From NCBI RefSeq assembly GCF_017309385.1, contig NZ_JAFJMJ010000001.1, positions 4,402,001 through 4,466,000 of the forward strand: a stretch of 64,000 nt of DNA. The letters are read 5' to 3'. The notes under the pieces are model-generated. The model was not told the DNA's origin and ran no database searches. It was given only the letters and a program-made list of their open reading frames with translations. Source of the stretch: Amycolatopsis sp. 195334CR. Lineage in GTDB: Bacteria; Actinomycetota; Actinomycetes; Mycobacteriales; Pseudonocardiaceae. The translations under genes and the position numbers were made by a program. Positions within the stretch are counted from its first letter, which is position 1. Each line of letters begins with the position of its first letter. Shown here piece by piece: positions 50,872 to 60,780 of this stretch.

Positions 50872-53751
50872 GTGGTAGCGAGCAACCAGATCCGGCCGGT
50901 CGAGCAACTTCTCGACCGGGCCTCGGACCTGCGGTTGCGCGCGCCCGAACTCGCACTGGTGCTCGGCGAGCGGGCGGCTTCGCTCGCCGAGGCCGCCCGG
51001 TCGGACCAGGCGTGGCTGCGTGCGGAATCGCTGGTGGTCTACGCGCGCGTCCGGCTGGGTGATCGTGCCCCGGTGACGGCGCGGGCCGTGGCGGCGCTGC
51101 GGTCGGCCGAGCACCTCGGGTACTCGCTGCTCTCGGCGCGGCTGCGGACGGACCTCGCGGTGTGCGCGCGCAGCGTCGGGATGCCGTTGACCGGGTTGGC
51201 TCTGCTGCGCCCGGTGCTGGCCGAACCCGACCTGACGCCCGGGGAGCGGGCCACGGCGTTGTGCCACCTGGTGGGCTGCATGGCCCAGCTGGGCCGGAAG
51301 CAGGAACTGGACCGGGTGCTGCTCGAAGCGGATCGGCTGTGCCTGTCCGACGAGAACTCCGACGGCGACTCGCGGCTGGTGATGCGTTCGCTGGTGAGGG
51401 TGGGCATGTCCGCGCACCGTCGCAGGCACGGCGACCTGACCGGGGCGGCCGACGCGGCGCGCACCGGGCTGGGGTTCATCGAGCAGTTGCGGGATCCGCA
51501 GGCGGATGGCGGGCTGGCCAGGGCTCGGCTGGTGTTGCAACTGGTGTGCACCCTGCTGGACCGCGGCAACATCGAGATGGCGCTCGAACTGGCGGAGCCA
51601 GTGCTCGAATCGCCGCCGCGGGCCGGAGTGATCGGTCCGGCGAGCTGGCTGCGGCTGGCCGTGGCGACGCGCGTGCACTTGAGCACGGGCGCGCCCGAGG
51701 CCGCCGGTTTGCTGCTGCGCGAGGCGGTTTACGACGCGGACCGGCACGGGTTGCACTCGCTGACCGCGAAGCTGCTGCTGGAGTTGGCGCACGTCGAGGA
51801 GCGGCTGGGCAGGCCGGCCGACGCGCTCGAATGCCTGCGGCGTTCGCGGGCGGCTGAGCAGGTACACCTGCGCGTGCGGCGACAGGCGTGCGCGGTGCTC
51901 AGTGGTGAGTTCGGTGGCGGTGAGCAGGCGCCGGTCGACCTGACCGACGTGCTCGCGCGCTCGCCGCGGACGTCCGGTGGGCAGGAAACCACGGTGATCC
52001 CGCGGATCACCGACTCGACGCCTCCGCCCGCGCAGTTGGCGCAGGTGCGTGAGGTCGCTCGCCCGAAGCCGCAGCGAGAGGCCGCCGCGAAGCAGCCCGT
52101 TCGGGTTGAGGCGCCGCAGTTCGCGCCGGAAGAGCTGACGCAGACCGACCTGCCGCGCTACGAGCCGCAGCGCGTGGACGCGGCGCGGTACGAGCAGCGG
52201 CCGGCGGAAGCGAAACCCGCTGCTGAGGCACCCCGGTACGCGCAGCCCGCAGCCGAAACACCTCGCTACGCACAACCGGCCGCCAGTGCGGCGCAGTACG
52301 CGCAGCCTGCGGCGGACGCGGCTCGGGCGCAACCGACAGCTGAGCCGGTTCGCTATGTGGCTCAGCCTGCTGCTGAACAGCCCCGGTATGCGCAGCCCGC
52401 AGCTCAATACGCGCAGCCCGCGGCGGAGGGTGCTCAGTACGCGTCCTCGGCTCAGTACGAAACTCAGTACGCACCGCGCGCGGGCGACGCGCTGCAGTAC
52501 CTGCAGCCTGCCGCCGAGACGCCTCGGTATGCGCAACCCACCGAAGCCGCCCAGTACGCAGCGCCTGCGGCCGCGCAGCCTGCTCAGTACGCGCCGCCTG
52601 CGGCGGAGGCCGGGCAGTACGCGGCGGCTGAGGCGCCGGTTTATGCGCAGCCTGCCGCCGATGTGCCTCGGTACGCACAACCGGCGGCCGAGGCTGCCCG
52701 GTACACGACAACAGCCGCTGAGGCGCCCCGATACGCGCAACCTGCGGCAGAAGCGTCCAGGTACCCGACGCCTGCGGCGGAGACGCCCGGGTATGCGACG
52801 CCTGCGGCGGAAACGCCTGGGTACGCGCAGCCTGCGGCGGAGGCGCCTCGGTATGCGCAGCCCGCTGCGTCGGAGGCGCCCCGCTACGAGGCGGTCCAGC
52901 AGCCTCCTGCCGAGGCACCCCGGTACGAGCCGTCGGGTGGGGCGGTTCGGTATGAGCCGGTGCCTCAGCCCGCCGCGGATGCTCCGAGGTACCAGCAGGT
53001 CGCGCCTGAGCCGGTGCGGTATGCGGAGGCGCCGCCTCAGGCGGAGCCGGTGCGGATGTTGCCGCCGCCGGAACCGTTGCTGGCGCCGGCGCCCGCGGCC
53101 GAGCCGGAAGAGCGGCTGCCCGCGATGACCACCATGTCGCAGCCGGAGACGGCGCCGCGCCGGGAGGAACCGCACATCACCACCCGCCACGATTCCGAGC
53201 ACGGGTCGGTGGCAGCGCGGTCGGTGCTCGACCGGCTCGGGGTGTCTGCGTCCGGTGCGGGCGGTGGGCGTCGACGGGCTGGGGACAAGCCGGTCGACCA
53301 GCCGCCCGCCGAGCAGGCCGTCAACCAGCCGCCTGCCGAAACGGCGGCGGAGGCGCCTCGGACCGAGCCGGTCGCCGCGGCTGAGCCGGAGAAGCCCGCG
53401 CAAGAAGGGGGCTGGCTGCCGAAGCTGCGGCTGCCACCGTCGCTGGCGCCGGTCGACGAGTACACCTCGGAGTACGGCAAGCCGAACTACGACCTTTCGG
53501 GCGGGGACTACACGCCGCCCGCGCCGCCTGCCGACTTCGTGATCCCGGCCGAGGATCCGCCGCCGGATGCCGGATTGGCCGAACTGCTCGCGCTGGCACT
53601 CGCCGAGCACCGGGCCGGAACGTCCAGCGCCGCCGCGCTCGTGAAGCGGCTGGGAACGCAGTCCGACGGGGAACCGGCGCAACCGGTGAACGGAAGCTCG
53701 CGCCGAGGCGAATACGACCACGGCCGCCGCCAAGCCGGCGGCGAAGCCTGA
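50872..53751 (+). CDS. Large TPR protein with a long RYAQPAA repeat domain
   Basis: A 959-residue protein of unknown function. Residues ~5-350 are a helical TPR-like solenoid (VEQLLDRASDLRLRAPELALVLGERAASLAEAARSDQ and following). Residues ~446-680 are about 25 tandem copies of a 9-13 residue unit close to E-x-P-R-Y-A-Q-P-A-A. The C-terminus has a conserved-looking block (GGWLPKLRLPPSLAPVDEYTSEYGKPNYDL) and a last short helical domain (AGLAELLALALAEHRAGTSSAAALVKRLG). No signal peptide or membrane helix. GTG follows GGAGAG, downstream of ettA on the same strand. The Tyr/Pro repeats suggest a disordered scaffold. Confidence 0.8.
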   Translation: MVASNQIRPVEQLLDRASDLRLRAPELALVLGERAASLAEAARSDQAWLRAESLVVYARVRLGDRAPVTARAVAALRSAEHLGYSLLSARLRTDLAVCARSVGMPLTGLALLRPVLAEPDLTPGERATALCHLVGCMAQLGRKQELDRVLLEADRLCLSDENSDGDSRLVMRSLVRVGMSAHRRRHGDLTGAADAARTGLGFIEQLRDPQADGGLARARLVLQLVCTLLDRGNIEMALELAEPVLESPPRAGVIGPASWLRLAVATRVHLSTGAPEAAGLLLREAVYDADRHGLHSLTAKLLLELAHVEERLGRPADALECLRRSRAAEQVHLRVRRQACAVLSGEFGGGEQAPVDLTDVLARSPRTSGGQETTVIPRITDSTPPPAQLAQVREVARPKPQREAAAKQPVRVEAPQFAPEELTQTDLPRYEPQRVDAARYEQRPAEAKPAAEAPRYAQPAAETPRYAQPAASAAQYAQPAADAARAQPTAEPVRYVAQPAAEQPRYAQPAAQYAQPAAEGAQYASSAQYETQYAPRAGDALQYLQPAAETPRYAQPTEAAQYAAPAAAQPAQYAPPAAEAGQYAAAEAPVYAQPAADVPRYAQPAAEAARYTTTAAEAPRYAQPAAEASRYPTPAAETPGYATPAAETPGYAQPAAEAPRYAQPAASEAPRYEAVQQPPAEAPRYEPSGGAVRYEPVPQPAADAPRYQQVAPEPVRYAEAPPQAEPVRMLPPPEPLLAPAPAAEPEERLPAMTTMSQPETAPRREEPHITTRHDSEHGSVAARSVLDRLGVSASGAGGGRRRAGDKPVDQPPAEQAVNQPPAETAAEAPRTEPVAAAEPEKPAQEGGWLPKLRLPPSLAPVDEYTSEYGKPNYDLSGGDYTPPAPPADFVIPAEDPPPDAGLAELLALALAEHRAGTSSAAALVKRLGTQSDGEPAQPVNGSSRRGEYDHGRRQAGGEA
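52209..52905 (+). repeat. Coding tandem repeat (RYAQPAA-like units)
   Basis: The DNA repeats irregularly spaced copies of a ~36-39 bp unit containing CGGTACGCGCAGCCTGCGGC-like cores. Codon choices vary between copies (cgg/cgc, tac/tat, cag/caa) while the peptide R-Y-A-Q-P-A-A is kept. The variation at silent positions indicates selection on the peptide and not just recent DNA slippage. Confidence 0.8.
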
Positions 53752-54356
53752 TCGAGGGCGACCGCGCTGGGCGCCGCGGAAGCCGCCAGCGTCAGGCGTC
53801 ACGAAGGCTGGCAGCGTCGGGTGCCGCGAGGGCTGGCCGCAGCAGGTGGCGGGGGCGGTCTTGCCGGGGGCGCCGGGGCGTCATGCGGAGGTGCGCCGGG
53901 CCGTCGAGTCGGGCGCGGCGAGGTGCCGTGCGGGGAGCGCGCCGGGCTGTCGAATTGGGGCGCCGGGGCGCCGAGTTGGGTGCGGGCGGCGCTGAGTTGG
54001 GGTGTGGTGGGGCATCGAGCGGGGACGCGGCGGGGCGCCGAGCGTGGGCCCGGCGGGGCGCCGAGCGTGGGTGCGGCGTGGCGCGGGGAGGGGCCGTGGC
54101 AGGCGTTGTTGGGGGACGCCGCAGCTAGGTGGGTGGCTAGTTTCCGGTGTGGTGTCGGCCACCGGGGGTGGTTCTTGCTGCTTACTGAATCGAAGGCTGA
54201 ATCGAAGCCGCCTGCCCTGGGTGGGGAACGGTCGTTTCCCGGCCGATGGCGGTCGTTCCGGGTTCTGGTGAAGGCAGTATTTTCTTGCCACGTAATGCCC
54301 ATACTGGGGCGAGCGAGAGACACAGCGCGGTGTCGGGAACGGGAGAGTTGCCTGCA
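53752..54356. other. 605-bp gap upstream of GDH with degenerate GC-rich repeats
   Basis: From about 53820 to 54110 the strand is a degenerate repeat of GGGGCGCCGAG-type units; the clearest copies are GGCGGGGCGCCGAGCG at about 54024 and 54051. No protein-like frame with a start signal was found. The part next to 54357 must hold the glutamate dehydrogenase promoter and shows the ribosome binding site GGGAGAG before the ATG. Confidence 0.55.
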
Positions 54357-57300
54357 ATGAGTTCGACGGCGTCTTCGATCAGCTTTGGCGGGGCCTCGAA
54401 CCCGCCCGGAGCGGGCACCAGCACCACGCTGGACCGCTCCGAGCGCGCGAGCCAGCGGCGCTCGGCCAGCCCCGAGCAGATCCGGGACGAACTCGTCGAC
54501 GCGGCCGCCGCGCTGGCGCCGGACATCGAGGACCTGATCAGGCTCTACTTCCGCCACACCCCCGCCGAGGAGATCGTCGACGACGCGGCGGCCGACCTGG
54601 TCGGCGCGGTGCGGACCCACCTCCAGCTCGCGCAGGAGCGCGTGCCGGGGCGCCCCGTTGTCCGCCTGCTCAACCCGACCACCGCCGAGGACGGGTGGAC
54701 CCGCGAGGCCACCGTGGTCCAGCTGGTCACCGACGACATGCCGTACCTGGTCGACTCCGTGGCCGCCGAGCTGGCGCGCACCGGCGTCCAGGTGCAGCGC
54801 ATCGTGCACCCCATCGTGGTGGTGACCCGGGAGCTCACCGGCGAGCTGCGCGAGGTGCACGCGGGCGCCGACGTGGCCGAACCGCCGGAGGGCGCGGCCG
54901 CGGAATCCTGGATGTACCTGGAGATCGACTGCATCACCGACCCGCAGCGGGCGCGCGAGCTGGACAACCGGCTGACCTCCGTCCTCGGGGACGTCCGTGA
55001 GGTCGTCGAGGACGCCGAGAAGATGGCCGAGGCCGCGCTCTCCCTGGCCGCCGGGCTGGAGAACGAGCCGCCGTCGCTGCCGGCCGCCGAGGTGCGTGAG
55101 GGCGCCGAGCTGCTGCGCTGGCTGGCCGACGGGCACTTCACCTTCCTCGGCTACCGCCAGTACGAACTGGTCGAGGCGACCACCGTCGAGGGCGACGAGC
55201 CCGCGTTGCGCGCGGTGCTGGCCTCGGGCCTGGGCGTGCTGCGCCAGGACAGCCTCGCCGCCAGAAGCCTGACGGCCGGGCCGGATACGGCGGCGGCCGC
55301 GCTGGAGCCCTCGCTGCTGGTGCTCACCCAGGCGAGCGCGCCCTCGACCGTGCACCGCCCGATCTACCCCTACTACGTCGGCGTCAAGACCTTCGACGCC
55401 AAGGGCCGCGTCACCGGCGAGCACCGCTTCCTCGGCATGTTCACCACCACCGCCCTGCACGAGAACGTGCTGGACATCCCGGTGGTGGCCAGCCGCGTGC
55501 GCGAGGTGATCCACCGCGCCGGGTTCCCGATGGAGTCCTACTCCGGGCAGCGCATGCTCGAGGTGCTGCAGAACTGGCCGCGCGCGGACCTGTTCTCCGC
55601 CGACGCCGACTCGCTCTACGCGACCGCGACCGGCGCGATCACCCTCGCCGACCGCCGCCGGCTGCGGGTGTTCCTGCGCCGCGACCCGTACGGCCGCTTC
55701 TACTCGTGCCTGGTGTTCCTCCCGCGCGACCGCTACAGCACCCGCTCGCGCGTCGCGATGCAGGAGGTGCTGCTCGACGAGCTCGACGGCACGCACCTCG
55801 AATTCAGCACGCGCGTCGGCGAGACCCTGCTCGCCCAGGTGCACTTCACCGTGCACACCGAGCAGGGCGCGCGCACCGAACCGGACACCCTGCGCATCCA
55901 GGAACGCCTCAACGACGCCGTGCGCAGCTGGGACGACCTCATGGTCGAGGCGATCCTGGCCGAGCGCCGCGCCCGCGACGGCGAGGCGGGCTTCACCGGC
56001 GAGGAGTCGGCGACCGAGCAGGGCCAGCGGTTCGCCTCGGTGTTCCCCGAGGCCTACAAGGAGGACTACACCGCCGAAGAGGCGCTGGCCGACCTCCACC
56101 GGCTGGCCTCGCTGTCCGGCCCGGACGACCTGGCCATGTCGTTCTACCTGCCCGCCGACGCCGAACCGGGCGAGCGCCGGTTCAAGCTGTACCTGCTCGG
56201 CCAGGGCGTGACCCTGTCGACCGTGCTGCCGCTGCTGCAGCGCATGGGCGTCGAGGTGGTCGACGAACGGCCGTACGAGCTGAACCGCGAGGACGGCTCA
56301 CGCTCGTGGATCTACGACTTCGGCCTGCGCATGGACCAGCGCGCCCTCGACGAGATCACCCAGGAGCAGGTCGAGGACCTGCGCATCCGGTTCCAGGACG
56401 CCTTCGCCGCGGCCTGGAAGGGCGAGTGCGAGGTCGACGGCTTCAACGCGCTCGTCCTGCGCGCCGGGCTGAACTGGCGTCAGGCGGCCGTGCTCCGCGC
56501 CTACTCGCGGTACCTGCGCCAGGCGGGCAGCCCGTACTCCCAGGAGTACATCGAGAACGCCGTGCTCGCGCACACCGACATCGCCACCGCGCTGGTCAGC
56601 CTCTTCGAGACCCGGTTCGACCTGGGCATCGAGCCCGAGCAGCGCGAGCAGGAAGCGGCCGCGAAGGCCGCCGAGATCGCGAACCTGATCGACGACGTGG
56701 TCAGCCTCGACGAGGACCGGATCCTGCGCCGCCTGATGGCGGTCATCGGGGCGACCCTGCGCACGAACTACCACGTCAAGTCGGCCGACGGCGTGCCGCG
56801 GCCGTACCTGGCGCTCAAGCTGGACCCGCAGGGCGTGCCCGACCTGCCGGAGCCGAGGCCCAAGTTCGAGGTCTTCGTCTACTCCCCGCGCGTCGAGGGC
56901 GTGCACCTGCGCTTCGGCTCGGTCGCGCGCGGCGGGTTGCGCTGGTCCGACCGCCGGGAGGACTTCCGCACCGAGATCCTGGGCCTGGTCAAGGCGCAGG
57001 CGGTGAAGAACGCGGTGATCGTGCCGGTCGGCGCGAAGGGTGGCTTCGTGGTCAAGCGGCCGCCTGCCGCCACCGGGGACGCGGGCATCGACCGCGACGC
57101 CCAGCTCAACGAGGGCATCGCCTGCTACCGCATGTTCATCTCCGGCCTGCTCGACCTGACCGACAACCTCAACGAGGGCCGGACCGTGCCGGCGCCGGAC
57201 GTGGTGCGCTACGACGGTGACGACAGCTACCTCGTGGTCGCCGCGGACAAGGGCACCGCGAAGTTCTCCGACATCGCCAACGAGGTGGCCATCAGCTACG

Positions 57301-59366
57301 GCTTCTGGCTCGGCGACGCCTTCGCCTCCGGTGGCTCGGTCGGCTACGACCACAAGGCCATGGGCATCACCGCGAAGGGCGCGTGGGAGAGCGTCAAGCG
57401 CCACTTCCGCGAGCTGGGCGTGGACACCCAGAGCGAGGAGTTCACCGTCGTCGGCATCGGCGACATGGCCGGGGACGTGTTCGGCAACGGCATGCTGCTC
57501 TCCGAGCACATCCGGCTGGTGGCCGCGTTCAACCACCTGCACATCTTCCTGGACCCGAACCCGGACGCGGCGGCTTCCTACGCCGAGCGCCGCCGCCTGT
57601 TCGACCTGCCGCGGTCCTCGTGGGAGGACTACGACCGGTCGCTGATCAGCGCCGGTGGCGGCATCTACTCGCGGGCCGCGAAGACCATCCCGATCACCCC
57701 GCAGGTGCGCGAGGTGCTCGGCCTGCCCGACGACGTGCAGAAGCTGGCCCCGGCCGACCTGATGCGCGCGATCCTGCTCGCCCCGGTGGACCTGCTGTGG
57801 AACGGCGGCATCGGCACCTACGTCAAGGCCGAGACCGAATCGCACGCCGACGCCGGGGACAAGGCCAACGACGCGCTCCGCGTCAACGGCGAGGACCTGC
57901 GGGTCAAGGTGGTCGGCGAGGGCGGCAACCTCGGGCTGACCCAGCTCGGCCGGATCGAGTTCGCCCGGTCCGGCGGCAAGATCAACACCGACGCGCTGGA
58001 CAACTCGGCCGGGGTGGACTGCTCCGACCACGAGGTGAACATCAAGATCCTGCTCGACCAGCAGGTCGCGGCCGGCAACCTGGACCGCGAGCAGCGCAAC
58101 CAGCTGCTGCTGGAGATGACCGACGAGGTCGGCGAGCTGGTGCTCGCGGACAACTACCGGCAGAACGCGGTGCTCGGCGTCAGCCGGGCGCACCGGGCGC
58201 CGATGGTCTCGGTGCACGCCAGGCTGATCGCCGACCTGGAGGCCGACGGCAAGCTCGACCGCAAGCTGGAGGCACTGCCCAGCCCGGCCGAGTTCAAGCG
58301 GCTCGAGAAGGAGGAGAAGGGCCTCACCTCGCCCGAGCTGGCCACCGTGCTCGCGCACGTGAAGCTCGACCTCAAGGACCAGTTGCTGGCCAGCGAGCTG
58401 CCGGACAACGAGGTGTTCGCCCGGCGCCTGCCGGACTACTTCCCGAAGCCGCTGCGGGAGCGCTTCGGCGACGCCATCGCCCACCACCCGCTGCACCGCC
58501 AGATCATCACCACGCTGCTGGTCAACGAGGTGGTCGACGGGGCGGGCCTGTCGTACGCGTTCCGGCTCGACGAGGAGATGAACGCGACCGCGACCGACGC
58601 CGTGCGCGCCTACGCCGTGGTCACCTCGGTGTACGACCTGCCGTCGCTGTGGCGGGAGATCGACGCGCTCGACAACCTCGTGCCGTCCGAGATCGCCGAC
58701 GAGATGATGCTGGAGACGCGCCGCCTGCTCGACCGGGCCGCGCGCTGGTTCCTCACCAACCGGCCGCAGCCGCTGGCCGTCGGCGCGGAGATCAACCGCT
58801 TCGGCGAGACCGTGGCCCAGCTGGCCACCCAGGTCGAGGGCTTCCTGCGCGGCCGCGAGGCGGAGTCGGTCCGCGAGGACGTCGAGCGGCTGACCTCGCA
58901 CGGGGTCCCCGAGGCGGTGGCCAGGCGGGTGGCGGTGCTGCTGCACACCTACGGCCTGCTCGACGTCACCGAGGTCGCCGAACTGGCCGAGCAGGAGGTC
59001 GGCATCGACGTGGAGCGCAGCCCGGCCGAGACCGCCGAGCTGTACTACGCGCTGTCCGAGCACCTCAACGTGGACAAGATGCTCACCTCGATCAGCGCGC
59101 TGGAGCGGGGCAACCGCTGGCACGCGCTGGCGCGGCTGGCGCTGCGGGACGACCTGTACGCGTCGCTGCGGGCGATCACCCTGGACGCGCTGCGGCACAG
59201 CGACTCCGACGACACCGCCGACCAGAAGATCGAGCAGTGGGAGCACACCAACGCCTCGCGCCTGGCGCGGGCGCGGGTGTCGCTGGACGAGATCCAGCGC
59301 TCCGGCAGGCTCGACCTGGCGACGCTGTCGGTGGCCGCGCGGCAGATGCGGAGCACGGTCCGCTGA
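54357..59366 (+). CDS. NAD-specific glutamate dehydrogenase, large (180-kDa) type
   Basis: A 1669-residue enzyme that oxidatively deaminates glutamate to 2-oxoglutarate. This long class has N-terminal ACT-like regulatory domains (~30-700) and a central catalytic core. In the core FGSVARGGLRWSDRREDFRTEILGLVKAQAVKNAVIVPVGAKGGF contains the catalytic lysine (Lys894). The C-terminal ~600 residues are helical. ATG at 54357 is chosen for GGGAGAG upstream; an in-frame upstream GTG is less likely. The stop overlaps the thioesterase ATG by one base (TGATG). It may supply 2-oxoglutarate to cell metabolism, but no link with the cephamycin genes is implied. Confidence 0.94.
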   Translation: MSSTASSISFGGASNPPGAGTSTTLDRSERASQRRSASPEQIRDELVDAAAALAPDIEDLIRLYFRHTPAEEIVDDAAADLVGAVRTHLQLAQERVPGRPVVRLLNPTTAEDGWTREATVVQLVTDDMPYLVDSVAAELARTGVQVQRIVHPIVVVTRELTGELREVHAGADVAEPPEGAAAESWMYLEIDCITDPQRARELDNRLTSVLGDVREVVEDAEKMAEAALSLAAGLENEPPSLPAAEVREGAELLRWLADGHFTFLGYRQYELVEATTVEGDEPALRAVLASGLGVLRQDSLAARSLTAGPDTAAAALEPSLLVLTQASAPSTVHRPIYPYYVGVKTFDAKGRVTGEHRFLGMFTTTALHENVLDIPVVASRVREVIHRAGFPMESYSGQRMLEVLQNWPRADLFSADADSLYATATGAITLADRRRLRVFLRRDPYGRFYSCLVFLPRDRYSTRSRVAMQEVLLDELDGTHLEFSTRVGETLLAQVHFTVHTEQGARTEPDTLRIQERLNDAVRSWDDLMVEAILAERRARDGEAGFTGEESATEQGQRFASVFPEAYKEDYTAEEALADLHRLASLSGPDDLAMSFYLPADAEPGERRFKLYLLGQGVTLSTVLPLLQRMGVEVVDERPYELNREDGSRSWIYDFGLRMDQRALDEITQEQVEDLRIRFQDAFAAAWKGECEVDGFNALVLRAGLNWRQAAVLRAYSRYLRQAGSPYSQEYIENAVLAHTDIATALVSLFETRFDLGIEPEQREQEAAAKAAEIANLIDDVVSLDEDRILRRLMAVIGATLRTNYHVKSADGVPRPYLALKLDPQGVPDLPEPRPKFEVFVYSPRVEGVHLRFGSVARGGLRWSDRREDFRTEILGLVKAQAVKNAVIVPVGAKGGFVVKRPPAATGDAGIDRDAQLNEGIACYRMFISGLLDLTDNLNEGRTVPAPDVVRYDGDDSYLVVAADKGTAKFSDIANEVAISYGFWLGDAFASGGSVGYDHKAMGITAKGAWESVKRHFRELGVDTQSEEFTVVGIGDMAGDVFGNGMLLSEHIRLVAAFNHLHIFLDPNPDAAASYAERRRLFDLPRSSWEDYDRSLISAGGGIYSRAAKTIPITPQVREVLGLPDDVQKLAPADLMRAILLAPVDLLWNGGIGTYVKAETESHADAGDKANDALRVNGEDLRVKVVGEGGNLGLTQLGRIEFARSGGKINTDALDNSAGVDCSDHEVNIKILLDQQVAAGNLDREQRNQLLLEMTDEVGELVLADNYRQNAVLGVSRAHRAPMVSVHARLIADLEADGKLDRKLEALPSPAEFKRLEKEEKGLTSPELATVLAHVKLDLKDQLLASELPDNEVFARRLPDYFPKPLRERFGDAIAHHPLHRQIITTLLVNEVVDGAGLSYAFRLDEEMNATATDAVRAYAVVTSVYDLPSLWREIDALDNLVPSEIADEMMLETRRLLDRAARWFLTNRPQPLAVGAEINRFGETVAQLATQVEGFLRGREAESVREDVERLTSHGVPEAVARRVAVLLHTYGLLDVTEVAELAEQEVGIDVERSPAETAELYYALSEHLNVDKMLTSISALERGNRWHALARLALRDDLYASLRAITLDALRHSDSDDTADQKIEQWEHTNASRLARARVSLDEIQRSGRLDLATLSVAARQMRSTVR

Positions 59367-59791
59367 TGGCACACCGCGCACTGGTCCGGCCGCGCTGGTC
59401 GGACATGGACGTCTACGGCCACGTCAACCACGCCAACATGGTCACCCTGCTGGAGGAGGCCAGGGTGCCGCTGCTGTTCGGCGAGTCGGCCGCGGCCGGG
59501 CTGACCGAGCTGGCGAAGGGCATCGTGGTGGTCTCGCTGCAGGTCGACTACCGGGCACCGGTGGTGGTCGGCAACGACGACGTGCTGGTCGAGATGACCA
59601 TGACCGAGCTGCGGTACTCCTCGTTCACCATCGCCTACCGGGTGCACACCGGGCCGGACGAAGCGGACAAGGTGGCCGTGACCGCGCAGACCAAGCTGGC
59701 GCCCTACGATGTGGGTACCGAGCGCCCGCGCCGGCTCACCGAGGACGAGCGGGATTTCCTGCGGCGCGGATTAGGGGAGTCGGATGCCTGA
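59366..59791 (+). CDS. Acyl-CoA thioesterase, 4HBT hotdog fold
   Basis: A 141-residue YbgC/FcbC-like thioesterase. The opening ALVRPRWSDMDVYGHVNHANMVTLLEEARV carries the D-x-x-x-x-H-x-N-x-x-x-x-x-x-x-E catalytic pattern of the hotdog family. It hydrolyses a medium- or aromatic-acyl-CoA. The ATG at 59366 shares one base with the GDH stop, so translation is coupled, and the next gene overlaps its end by 8 bp. Confidence 0.9.
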   Translation: MAHRALVRPRWSDMDVYGHVNHANMVTLLEEARVPLLFGESAAAGLTELAKGIVVVSLQVDYRAPVVVGNDDVLVEMTMTELRYSSFTIAYRVHTGPDEADKVAVTAQTKLAPYDVGTERPRRLTEDERDFLRRGLGESDA

Positions 59792-60428
59792 ACTGCGGAT
59801 CGCTGATCCGGCGGACCGCGAAACGCTCGGCTCGTTCGTCGCGCGTGCGGTCCGGCTCGACGGCCAGGTGGCGGTGCGCCTGCGCAACCGCGCACCGGGC
59901 ATCGTCGAAGCGTGGGTCGCCACCCCGTTCGACGTGCTGGCGACCAGGGCGGTGGCCGGGGAGATCAGCCCGGCCGACGTGACCGTGTCCGGGTCCGAGC
60001 TGCTCGCCGCGCTGACCGTGGCCGGTGGCGAGCGGATGGACCCCGGCCCGTCGCGGGACCTGCTGTGGCACTCCGAGCTGCCCGCGGCCGGGCGGTGGCA
60101 GCCGGTGGACGACCTGCCGGTCGGCGTGGTCGCCGATCTCGCCGACCGCGGGGTGTCGCTGGCCAGGGAGAACGCCGGGCCGCACGGGAACCCGCCCGCT
60201 TCGCTGATGGACCAGGCGGTGCTCACCGTGAGCGGGGGCGAGCTGGAGGTCAAGGTCCAGATGCGCTGCCTGTTCGCGTTGTCCGGGATGGGCTTCCTGG
60301 ACTCGTCGATCAGCGACGACGTGGTGCGGGTGACCGCGACCGACTCGTGGCTGCGCATGGACGCCCGGTACGGCGCGATCGTGCGGCGGCGGCACGCCCT
60401 GCTGCCGCTGCTGTTCGGCGCGCACTAG
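59784..60428 (+). CDS. Conserved actinobacterial hypothetical protein
   Basis: A 214-residue soluble protein, not assigned to a known family by eye. It starts PELRIADPADRETLGSFVARAVRLDGQVAVRLR and contains DLLWHSELPAAGRWQPVDDLPVGVVADLADRGVSLARENAG, then RCLFALSGMGFLDSSISDDVVRVTATDSWLRMDARYGAIVRRR. It starts inside the thioesterase gene (8-bp overlap), so it belongs to the GDH-thioesterase operon. The terminator after it closes the unit. Confidence 0.7.
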   Translation: MPELRIADPADRETLGSFVARAVRLDGQVAVRLRNRAPGIVEAWVATPFDVLATRAVAGEISPADVTVSGSELLAALTVAGGERMDPGPSRDLLWHSELPAAGRWQPVDDLPVGVVADLADRGVSLARENAGPHGNPPASLMDQAVLTVSGGELEVKVQMRCLFALSGMGFLDSSISDDVVRVTATDSWLRMDARYGAIVRRRHALLPLLFGAH

Positions 60429-60448
60429 GAGTTCTTACGAAGGTGTTA

Positions 60449-60483
60449 CCAGGGCCGTTCCGGTGGATCCGGGACGGCCCTGG
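60449..60483 (+). terminator. Terminator of the GDH operon
   Basis: CCAGGGCCGTTCCGG (60449-60463) pairs with CCGGGACGGCCCTGG (60469-60483), 15 bp with one wobble, around a 5-base loop. It lies 20 bases after the stop codon at 60428 and is not followed by a U-run. Confidence 0.8.
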
Positions 60484-60498
60484 TGTCATCGTAGGGGC

Positions 60499-60780
60499 AT
60501 GACCGAGCGCGACCAGGCTGCTGAACCGGATCCCACCAGGGAGTTCCTCGACGGTGTGCGCGCCGAGGAGACCCCGTGGCGGACCGAGCGCCCCGCCGAC
60601 CAGGAACGGCCGGAGCCGGCGACCGAGAAGCCGTCGCGGTGGCGCCGGGCGGCGCCGTACCTGCAGGCCGGGGCGGCGGTGGGCTGGATCGCCAGCGCCG
60701 CGCTGTCCGACGACGACTACGAGGACGGCTACGACGCCGGGTTCGAGGCGGGCTCGGGCGGCGAGAGCTACGGGAGCTGA
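60499..60780 (+). CDS. Small hypothetical protein with one membrane-like helix
   Basis: This encodes 93 residues. The N-terminal half is charged and disordered (TERDQAAEPDPTREFLDGVRAEETPWRTERP). A single hydrophobic stretch (APYLQAGAAVGWIASAAL) is followed by an acidic, glycine-rich tail (DDDYEDGYDAGFEAGSGG). ATG follows GTAGGGGC. The end overlaps the convergent DUF305 gene by 13 bp. Function unknown. Confidence 0.55.
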   Translation: MTERDQAAEPDPTREFLDGVRAEETPWRTERPADQERPEPATEKPSRWRRAAPYLQAGAAVGWIASAALSDDDYEDGYDAGFEAGSGGESYGS

